A stretch of DNA of 36,782 nucleotides from Actinomycetota bacterium. Lineage in GTDB: Bacteria; Actinomycetota; CADDZG01; WHSQ01. The notes under the pieces are model-generated. The model searched no databases and was not told where the DNA came from. It saw only the letters and a program-made list of their open reading frames with translations. The stretch spans positions 1 to 36,782 of the forward strand of contig JACCXF010000208.1 of NCBI GenBank assembly GCA_013697295.1, written 5' to 3'. Within the stretch, counting starts at the first letter, position 1, and every line of letters starts with the position of its first letter. Below are positions 31,023-36,782 of the stretch, piece by piece. Both the position numbers and the translations under genes were made by a program.

Positions 31023-32150
31023 GTGACCGCCGACGACATCGCCATACCCAGCGAGTTGCTGCCGGGCGATGGACGCTTCGGATCGGGCCCTTCGAAGGTG
31101 CGGCGGGAGGCGGTCGAGGCCCTCACCGCCGCAGCCCCGACCTATCTCGGGACCAGCCATCGACGGGATGGCGTCAAGCAGGTCATCGGGCGGATCAGAG
31201 AGGGGCTCGGCCAGTTCTTCTCGCTGCCGGATGGCTACGAGGTCGTTCTGGGCAACGGCGGCTCGACCATGTTGTGGGACGGGCTCGTCTTCGGGTTCAT
31301 CGACCAGGCCAGCCTGCATTACGTCTTCGGCGAGTTCTCGGCCAAGTTCGCCGAGGCCACTGCTCTGGCGTTGCACCTTCGACCGCCCGTCGTGATCGAG
31401 GCGGAGCCGGGAACGCACCCGCCTTTCGAGGTGGCCGAGCGGATCGACGTCTTCGCCCTGACGCACAACGAGACCTCTACCGGCGTGTCCATGCCGGTGA
31501 AGCGCCCCGGGACCGAGGGGCTGGTGGCGGTGGACGCAACCTCTGCGGCCGGCGGGTTGAGGGTGGACCCCAGGGATTTCGACATCTATTACTTCGCGCC
31601 CCAGAAGTGCTTCGCGTCCGACGGCGGGCTCTGGCTCGCGCTGTGCTCGCCGGCTGCGATCGAGCGAATCGAGACCCTGGGGGAGTCGGACCGTTACATC
31701 CCCTTGTCCCTCGACCTTCTCGTGGCGCTGACCAACTCCCGGCTGGACCAGACATACAACACGCCCGCGCTGGCGACTCTGTTCCTTTTGGCGCATCAGA
31801 TCGATTGGATGCTGGAACAAGGGGGACTCGAGTGGGCCGCGTCTCGGTGCGACGATTCGGCCCACCGTCTCTACACGTGGGCCGACAAGGCCGCCTACGC
31901 GCGACCTTTCGTTGTGGACCCGGGCGAGCGCAGTCACGTCGTCGGGACCATCGACTTCGAGGATGAGGTCGACGCCGGCGCCGTGGCACGCGTCCTGCGG
32001 AGCAACGGCGTCGTCGATGTCGAGCCGTACCGCAAGCTGGGACGCAATCAACTTCGCGTGGCGTTGTATCCGGCGATCGATCCCGACGATGTCGAAGCCC
32101 TCACACACAGCGTGGACTTCGCAGTGGATGCCCTTCGTGGAGATTCGTAG
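31023..32150 (+). CDS. serC: Phosphoserine aminotransferase
   Basis: This enzyme converts 3-phosphohydroxypyruvate to phosphoserine, the second step of serine synthesis. The 375-aa class V aminotransferase is of the actinobacterial type. It has RFGSGPSKVR near 18-27, YLGTSHRRDGVK near 41-52, GNGGSTMLWD near 77-86, LTHNETSTGV, D171 in VDATSAAGG and the PLP lysine K195 in FAPQKCFASDGG. The GTG start has GAGG 5 nt upstream. The GNAT gene overlaps its 3' end, and serA, which makes its substrate, lies just downstream. Confidence 0.93.
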   Translation: MTADDIAIPSELLPGDGRFGSGPSKVRREAVEALTAAAPTYLGTSHRRDGVKQVIGRIREGLGQFFSLPDGYEVVLGNGGSTMLWDGLVFGFIDQASLHYVFGEFSAKFAEATALALHLRPPVVIEAEPGTHPPFEVAERIDVFALTHNETSTGVSMPVKRPGTEGLVAVDATSAAGGLRVDPRDFDIYYFAPQKCFASDGGLWLALCSPAAIERIETLGESDRYIPLSLDLLVALTNSRLDQTYNTPALATLFLLAHQIDWMLEQGGLEWAASRCDDSAHRLYTWADKAAYARPFVVDPGERSHVVGTIDFEDEVDAGAVARVLRSNGVVDVEPYRKLGRNQLRVALYPAIDPDDVEALTHSVDFAVDALRGDS

Positions 32151-32646
32151 GGCGAACGCCGAAGACGCATCCGGCATCGCGAGAGCGCACGTCGAATCGT
32201 GGCGCGCGGCCTACAAGGGGATCGTGTCGGACGAGCTCCTCGCGGCGAGGGACATGGATGATCGGCTTGCGACGTGGAGCGCTCAACTCGAACGAGACGA
32301 ACCAAACGCCCGGGTCTACGTCGTCGACTTCGACGGCGAGGTGGGTGGGTTCGCATTCTCCCAACCCTGTGGGGACGAAGATCTCGCGGCCGAGCAGGTA
32401 GCCGAACTGACGGCCTTGTACCTGCGACCCGCCTACTTCGGTCGCGGCGCAGGTACGGCTCTGGCCGACGCGGCATTGCGGGACTTGCGGGAGGCGGGTT
32501 TCGACGAAGTCGTCTTGTGGGTGCTCGAGGAGAACGTTGGCGCACGGCGCTTCTACGAGCGCACCGGTTGGAAGTGGGACGGGACGCGGGCTCCCTGCTA
32601 TCGGGCCTTCGCCGCTCCGGCGCTTCGCTACCGGCGCGGCCCCTGA
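32128..32646 (+). CDS. GNAT-family N-acetyltransferase
   Basis: The 172-aa single-domain GNAT protein has ARAHVESWRAAYKG near 18-31, a frequent N-terminal pattern in small GNATs. The acetyl-CoA loop YFGRGAGTALA lies near 103-113. A strand VVLWVLEENVGARRFYERTGW near 128-148 closes the domain. The substrate is unknown. The ATG at 32128 overlaps the serC end by 23 nt; GTG 32137 is an alternative start. The serA promoter lies directly behind its stop codon. Confidence 0.88.
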   Translation: MPFVEIRRANAEDASGIARAHVESWRAAYKGIVSDELLAARDMDDRLATWSAQLERDEPNARVYVVDFDGEVGGFAFSQPCGDEDLAAEQVAELTALYLRPAYFGRGAGTALADAALRDLREAGFDEVVLWVLEENVGARRFYERTGWKWDGTRAPCYRAFAAPALRYRRGP

Positions 32647-32648
32647 CT

Positions 32649-32654
32649 TACGAT
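32649..32654 (+). promoter_or_regulatory. -10 element TACGAT, leaderless start of serA
   Basis: TACGAT ends 6 nt before the serA ATG and begins 3 nt after the GNAT stop. The -35 would lie inside the GNAT gene. Confidence 0.55.
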
Positions 32655-32660
32655 GGCGCG

Positions 32661-34259
32661 ATGAAGGTGCTGGTAACAGAGCAACTGTCGGAGGCGGGCC
32701 TCGATCTGCTCCGGCGGGAACTCGACGTCGATGTTCGTTCGGGGCTCTCGCCCGATGACCTGTCCTCGATCATCGCCGGATACGACGCGCTAATCATCCG
32801 CTCGGCGACCAAGGTGGACGCGGCTCTTTTGGATCGCGCGGAGAACCTCAAGGTCGTTGGTCGGGCGGGCATCGGACTGGACAACGTCGATGTCGACGCG
32901 GCCACGCGCCACGGCGTCCTCGTGGTGAATGCACCCCAGTCGAACGTGTTGTCGGCTGCAGAGCACACGATGGCGTTGTTGCTCGCTCAGGCTCGCAACA
33001 TCCCACAGGCCCATACCGCCCTCACCTCGGGCTCATGGGAGCGGGAGAAATGGCAGGGAGTCGAGCTGCACTCGAAGACGCTCGGGATCGTCGGTCTCGG
33101 TCGCGTCGGCACGCTGGTCGCCCAGCGGGCGAGCGCCTTCGGCATGAACGTCGTCGCCTACGACCCCTACGTCTCGGCCAGCCGCGCCGCCCAGATGGGC
33201 GTTCGACTCGTGCCCTCGGTGGCCGAGGTTTGCGCGGCCGCCGATTTCCTGACGATCCACCTTCCCAAGACCCCCGAGACGGTCGGCATCATCGGCGAGC
33301 GGGAACTGGCCACCGCGAAGCCGGGCTTGCGCATCGTCAATACGGCCCGGGGAGGGCTCGTCGACGAAGACGCGCTGCTTCGCGCCCTCAAGGACGGTCG
33401 CGTCGCGGGCGCGGCGATCGACGTCTTCGTCTCGGAGCCCGTCACGGAGCATCCGTTGTTCGCCCTCGAGAACGTCGTCGTGACCCCACACCTGGGCGCG
33501 TCGACGGCAGAGGCTCAGGACAAGGCCGGGATGGCGATCGCCGAACAGGTCGGCCTCGCCTTGCGCGGTGAGTTCGTGCCATACGCCGTCAACCTTGAGG
33601 TCGGAGCGGACATCCCCGAGCCCGTGCGTCCGTACCTCGGGCTGGCCGAGCGGCTCGGGCGCGTCGCCGTGGCGTTAGCCGGCACCGGCATCGAGGGCCT
33701 TCGATTCGAGTACTACGGAGGGATCGCGGAGCACGATACGCGCGCCCTCACCTTGACGGGATTGAAGGGTGCGTTCTCATCGGTGATGCACGAGCCGGTG
33801 ACGTTCGTGAACGCACCGCTGCTCGCGAAAGAGCGCGGCATCTCGGTGGAGGAGACGAAGTCGTCTCAGTCGCTCGACTACGTGAACCTGATCGAGGTCC
33901 GAGCTGAATGCGAAGGGGAGACCGTTTCGGTGGCCGGCGTGCTCGTCGGCAAGAGAGACAACGAGAAGCTCGTCAGGATCTACGGATACGAGGTGGACAT
34001 GGCATTCTCGCCGATCATCGCATTGTTCCGGTACGAGGACCGGCCCGGCATCGTCGGGGCCGTCGGCAGCCTCCTCGGCGCGGCCGGGGTCAACATCGCG
34101 AATATGCAGGTGGCCCGGCATACGGAGGGGGGCGAAGCGCTGATGGCTATGGCGGTCGACTCGCCGATACCTCAAGATGTACTGGACGAGATCGTGAGCC
34201 AGGCCGCCATGCGTGACGCGCGTTTGATCGTCCTGGACCCCGAGGCTAGGGAGGCGTAA
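32661..34259 (+). CDS. serA: D-3-phosphoglycerate dehydrogenase (long, ACT-domain form)
   Basis: This is the first step of serine synthesis. The 532-aa protein has the long actinobacterial-type architecture. First comes the catalytic/NAD domain with GRAGIGLDNVD near 73-83, GIVGLGRVG near 143-151, NTARGGLVDE with the catalytic Arg, and TPHLGAST with the catalytic His. Then comes the ASB-like domain (about 315-450) and a C-terminal ACT domain beginning IIALFRYEDRPGIVG, which usually binds serine for feedback. The ATG is set by homology and the -10 element; the longer frame upstream belongs to the GNAT region. The ilvE ATG overlaps its stop (TAATG). Confidence 0.97.
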   Translation: MKVLVTEQLSEAGLDLLRRELDVDVRSGLSPDDLSSIIAGYDALIIRSATKVDAALLDRAENLKVVGRAGIGLDNVDVDAATRHGVLVVNAPQSNVLSAAEHTMALLLAQARNIPQAHTALTSGSWEREKWQGVELHSKTLGIVGLGRVGTLVAQRASAFGMNVVAYDPYVSASRAAQMGVRLVPSVAEVCAAADFLTIHLPKTPETVGIIGERELATAKPGLRIVNTARGGLVDEDALLRALKDGRVAGAAIDVFVSEPVTEHPLFALENVVVTPHLGASTAEAQDKAGMAIAEQVGLALRGEFVPYAVNLEVGADIPEPVRPYLGLAERLGRVAVALAGTGIEGLRFEYYGGIAEHDTRALTLTGLKGAFSSVMHEPVTFVNAPLLAKERGISVEETKSSQSLDYVNLIEVRAECEGETVSVAGVLVGKRDNEKLVRIYGYEVDMAFSPIIALFRYEDRPGIVGAVGSLLGAAGVNIANMQVARHTEGGEALMAMAVDSPIPQDVLDEIVSQAAMRDARLIVLDPEAREA

Positions 34260-35176
34260 TGCCCGTGCAGCCGGTCGACCTGGTGTGGATGAACGGCAAG
34301 CTGGTCGAGTGGGCTAGCGCCACGGTTCACGTGCTGACTCATGCGCTGCACTACGGCACCGGGGTCTTCGAGGGCATCCGCTGTTACGAGACCGAGAAGG
34401 GGCCGGCGGTATTCCGGCTGCGGGATCACCTGATGCGCATGGAACGTTCGGCAAAGATCTTCTTGATGGAGATCCCGTATTCGGTCGACGAGCTCGTCGA
34501 AGCTACGCACCAGCTGATCCTTCGCAATCGTCTTCAGACCTGCTACGTGCGACCGATCGCGTTCAGAGGCTTTGGCGACATGGGAGTCAATCCCGATAAC
34601 AACCCGATCGATGTGACGATCGCGGTGTGGCCGTGGGGGACCTATCTCGGCGAGGATGCCTTGACGAAAGGCGTTCGGATGACCGTGTCGTCATGGCGCC
34701 GCCACGACCCGAACGTGATCCCTCCGCAAGCCAAGGTGACGGGCGGATACATCAACTCTTCGATGGCGAAACTGGAGGCCGTTCGGGGCGGTTTCGATGA
34801 AGCGATCATGCTCAACCCGGACGGCTTTGTCTCGGAGGCCACCGGCGAGAATCTCTTCATCGTCAACGGCGGCGAGATCTTCACGCCCCCCATCGCTTCT
34901 GGTCCACTTCCGGGCATCACGCGTGGCACGGTCATGCGCATCGCGGCAGATCTCGGTATCCAGGTAAGGGAGAGGGTTCTCTCGCGGGCGGATCTTTATA
35001 CGGCCGATGAGATGTTCTGCACCGGGACCGCGGCCGAGGTGACCCCGATCCGAGAGATCGACGGGCGCATCATCGGCGACCCGGGCCCGACCACGATGGC
35101 GATCCAGCACAAGTACTTCGAGATCGTCAAGGGGCAAGACGAGAAGTACGCCGACTGGCTCGACGTAGTCGGCTGA
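34259..35176 (+). CDS. ilvE: Branched-chain amino acid aminotransferase
   Basis: The 305-aa fold-type IV PLP enzyme transaminates valine, leucine and isoleucine with 2-oxoglutarate. It shows HALHYGTGVFEGIRCYE near 28-44, YVRPIAFRG near 96-104, the PLP lysine K159 in PPQAKVTGGYINSS, EAIMLNPDGFVSEATGENLF near 181-200, and GITRGTVMRIA. Length and the SEATGENLF segment favour IlvE over D-amino acid transaminase or PabC. The start overlaps serA by one base, so it is translationally coupled. Confidence 0.95.
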   Translation: MPVQPVDLVWMNGKLVEWASATVHVLTHALHYGTGVFEGIRCYETEKGPAVFRLRDHLMRMERSAKIFLMEIPYSVDELVEATHQLILRNRLQTCYVRPIAFRGFGDMGVNPDNNPIDVTIAVWPWGTYLGEDALTKGVRMTVSSWRRHDPNVIPPQAKVTGGYINSSMAKLEAVRGGFDEAIMLNPDGFVSEATGENLFIVNGGEIFTPPIASGPLPGITRGTVMRIAADLGIQVRERVLSRADLYTADEMFCTGTAAEVTPIREIDGRIIGDPGPTTMAIQHKYFEIVKGQDEKYADWLDVVG

Positions 35177-35178
35177 GC

Positions 35179-36618
35179 GTGACAGAAGGCGTCCGCACCC
35201 GGATCGCTCCGGCACCGAGTGGTTCGATCCATGTCGGGAACGCGCGCACCGCGCTCTACAACTGGTTGTTCGCACGCCATCACGGAGGGACTTTCGTGCT
35301 GCGCGTCGAGGACACGGATCGCAAGCGCGCCACCGACGAGGCCTACGGCGCCGTGCTCGAAGACCTTCGTTGGCTCGGCCTGGACTGGGACGAGGGCCCC
35401 GAGGTGGGAGGTGACCTGGGCCCCTACCGCCAGAGCGAAAGGCTCGAGCGATATCGCAGCGCGACATCGGACCTGGTCGAACGCGGCGCCGCATATCCCT
35501 GCTATTGCACGCCCGAAGAATTGGACGAGCGCCGCAAGCTGGCACAGGCGGCGGGCCGGCCCCAGGGATACGACCGTCAGTGCCGCGAGCTGTCGGGGGA
35601 ACATAGAGCGTCCTACGAGGCCGACGGGCGCACCCATGTCGTGCGGTTCAAAGTCCCAGATGGGCGAACGGTCGTCTTCGGCGACGTAGTGCGCGGAGAG
35701 ATATCGACGCAGACCTCGCAGATCCAGGATTTCGTCTTGATGCGCTCGGATGGATCCCCCATGTACATGCTCGCGACGACCGTTGACGACGCCCTCATGA
35801 ACATCACGCACATCATCCGCGGCGAGGACCTCATCTCCGCGACGCCGAGACAGCTTCTGTTGCGCGAGGCGATGGCGGTGGCGGGCGTTCCGGTGTTCGC
35901 TCACCTCCCGTTGCTGGTCGACGATCGGGGCAAGCCGCTGTCGAAGAGGTGGGGTGACGTGGCGGTGAGTGCGTACCGCGATCAGGGGTATCTGCCGGAG
36001 GCCATGGTGAACTACCTGGCGCTTCTCGGATGGTCCTACGACGACAAGACAAACATCTTCTCGCTCGACGAGCTCGTGGAGCATTTCGGGCTCGAGCGGG
36101 TGGCTCGCAATCCCGCTGCGTTCGACGTGAACAAGCTCGAGTGGTTGAACGGGCACTACATCCGGCAGATGACGCCGGAGGCCCTCGCCGAGGCGCTCGT
36201 ACCGTTCTGCGCCGCGGCCGGCTTCGAGGCAGGCGACGATCGGGGCCGAGCGGTCCTCAGGGATGTTTCTCCGCTCCTCGTCGAGCGCTTGAAGAGGCTA
36301 GACGAGGCGCCGCCGATGGTGCGTTTCTTGTTCGAGGACGTGTCTCCGGACGCAAAGGCGGCCACGACCATCGACGGTCGGGCCGACTACCTGGTCGAGG
36401 CCGCGGTCCGGCTGGAGGGTCTCGAGAAGTGGGCGACCGCTGCGATCGAGGACGCATTGAGGACGCTCGCCGCGGAGCGAGAGCTCAAGTCGAAGCAAGC
36501 GTTCCAGCCGATCCGGGCCGCGGTGACGGGGACCCTGATATCGCCCCCGTTGTTCGAATCGCTCGAGATCCTCGGGCAACAGGAGACGGTGAAGCGCCTT
36601 CGAAGAGCGGCCGCGTAG
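35179..36618 (+). CDS. gltX: Glutamyl-tRNA synthetase
   Basis: The 479-aa class I synthetase has the HIGH-equivalent APAPSGSIHVGNAR at 10-23 and VEDTDRKRATDEA near 43-55. A zinc-like trio C108, C110 and C135 has the spacing of the bacterial zinc site, but the fourth ligand is Glu instead of His. IIRGEDLISATPRQ and the KMSKS-equivalent PLSKRWGD at 253-260 follow, then the helical anticodon-binding domain. GluRS is required for Glu-tRNA; with gatCAB in the same window it may also charge tRNA-Gln (non-discriminating), which the sequence cannot prove by eye. The GTG start is 2 nt after the ilvE stop. Confidence 0.96.
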   Translation: MTEGVRTRIAPAPSGSIHVGNARTALYNWLFARHHGGTFVLRVEDTDRKRATDEAYGAVLEDLRWLGLDWDEGPEVGGDLGPYRQSERLERYRSATSDLVERGAAYPCYCTPEELDERRKLAQAAGRPQGYDRQCRELSGEHRASYEADGRTHVVRFKVPDGRTVVFGDVVRGEISTQTSQIQDFVLMRSDGSPMYMLATTVDDALMNITHIIRGEDLISATPRQLLLREAMAVAGVPVFAHLPLLVDDRGKPLSKRWGDVAVSAYRDQGYLPEAMVNYLALLGWSYDDKTNIFSLDELVEHFGLERVARNPAAFDVNKLEWLNGHYIRQMTPEALAEALVPFCAAAGFEAGDDRGRAVLRDVSPLLVERLKRLDEAPPMVRFLFEDVSPDAKAATTIDGRADYLVEAAVRLEGLEKWATAAIEDALRTLAAERELKSKQAFQPIRAAVTGTLISPPLFESLEILGQQETVKRLRRAAA

Positions 36619-36634
36619 CGCAGGGGACGACTGT

Positions 36635-36640
36635 TATCCT
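36635..36640 (+). promoter_or_regulatory. Possible -10 element TATCCT upstream of tRNA-Gln
   Basis: TATCCT begins 17 nt after the gltX stop and ends 48 nt before the tRNA. No good -35 pairs with it, so this is tentative. Confidence 0.3.
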
Positions 36641-36670
36641 CGGTCGGTCGCCAGGCGCGTAGCCCGATGT

Positions 36671-36689
36671 GGGCGTGTGCCCGACTTTT
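36671..36689 (+). terminator. Weak hairpin plus TTTT after gltX
   Basis: GGGC-GTGT-GCCC followed by GAC and TTTT. The stem is only 4 bp, and the T-run touches the first base of the tRNA, so it may instead be part of the tRNA leader. Confidence 0.25.
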
Positions 36690-36761
36690 GGGGCGTGGGG
36701 TAACCTGGCAGCCCGGCGGATTCTGGTTCCGTTAGTCCTGGTTCGAATCCAGGCGCCCCAG
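36689..36761 (+). tRNA. tRNA-Gln (anticodon CUG)
   Basis: A full cloverleaf of 73 nt can be drawn. The acceptor stem is TGGGGCG / CGCCCCA, the D-stem GGGT / GCCC, the anticodon stem GCGGA / TCCGT with loop TTCTGGT (anticodon CTG), and the T-arm CCTGG-TTCGAAT-CCAGG. The discriminator is G and CCA is not encoded. The codon read is CAG. Its presence next to gltX, with gatCAB in the window, fits the amidotransferase route to Gln-tRNA(Gln). Confidence 0.95.
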
Positions 36762-36782
36762 CTGGATCGGCTTCAGATCGCC

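Noticed and set aside
30969-32177. Open frame of 402 codons on the minus strand over serC
   Set aside because: It is antisense to a clear SerC with all PLP residues; its translation is Arg/Gly-rich with no family pattern, as expected from GC-rich third positions.
34996-36156. Open frame of 386 codons on the minus strand over ilvE and gltX
   Set aside because: Antisense to two well-identified genes and spanning their junction; no domain is recognisable.
1-36782. CRISPR arrays, insertion sequences, phage genes, rRNA
   Set aside because: No regularly spaced repeats, transposase or integrase motifs, phage structural genes or rRNA sequence were seen; the only repeats are those listed around 4.9, 14.1 and 27.7-28.9 kb.

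Overview
The window is GC-rich, densely coded bacterial chromosome with mixed strands and short gaps. The best guess is a deep-branching or uncultured member of Actinomycetota. Three things point that way: an actinobacterial-type SerC, an AbiEi-HTH/DUF559 protein, and many genes whose start codon lies 6-8 nt after a TANNNT hexamer, which is the layout of leaderless transcripts. No rRNA, phage, CRISPR or transposase gene was recognised. No taxonomic marker was compared, so the assignment is an inference.

Layout. Positions 1-4371 (minus strand) hold a truncated DUF72 gene, a stand-alone LigD-type polymerase domain, an aquaporin-like channel and acetyl-CoA synthetase. Positions 4412-7375 (minus) hold molybdenum-cofactor genes (mog/moaB, moaE, moaA) with an atypical SDR between them. 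Positions 7461-10471 hold a UDP-sulfoquinovose synthase (plus), converging on a GNAT acetyltransferase and an NAD-type isocitrate dehydrogenase (minus). Positions 10655-18070 hold carbamate kinase, a secreted protein joining a degenerate LytM domain to a lipase-like hydrolase, a YgjP-type metallopeptidase behind a regulatory-looking intergenic region, a double rhodanese without cysteines, FxsA, a small unknown gene, an SDR, GreA and an amidohydrolase. Positions 18134-23827 hold a GMC oxidoreductase, an SGNH hydrolase, an unknown 333-aa protein, a UPF0173-type metallo-hydrolase and an acyl-CoA dehydrogenase.

Positions 23945-27696 hold gatC-gatA-gatB and an SRPBCC protein. Positions 27658-28950 are the most accessory-looking part. 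An AbiEi-HTH/DUF559 nuclease-like gene, broken by one frameshift, is bounded by imperfect 30-bp direct repeats that each contain a small hairpin. Outside these lies a second pair of 33-bp repeats derived from the 3' end of the SRPBCC gene. Positions 28975-36761 hold two half-size TauE/SafE genes, an aspartate-type aminotransferase, serC, a GNAT gene, serA, ilvE, gltX and tRNA-Gln(CUG).

How the genes fit together. gatCAB, gltX and tRNA-Gln(CUG) are what the indirect route to Gln-tRNA(Gln) needs. serA and serC are two of the three steps of phosphorylated serine synthesis. acsA, an acyl-CoA dehydrogenase, an SDR and icd indicate acetate/fatty-acid and TCA metabolism. The moa/mog genes are part of molybdopterin synthesis. 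The features most worth testing are the repeat-bounded DUF559 unit, the leaderless promoter layout, the LytM-lipase fusion and the CRP-like site before the YgjP gene.
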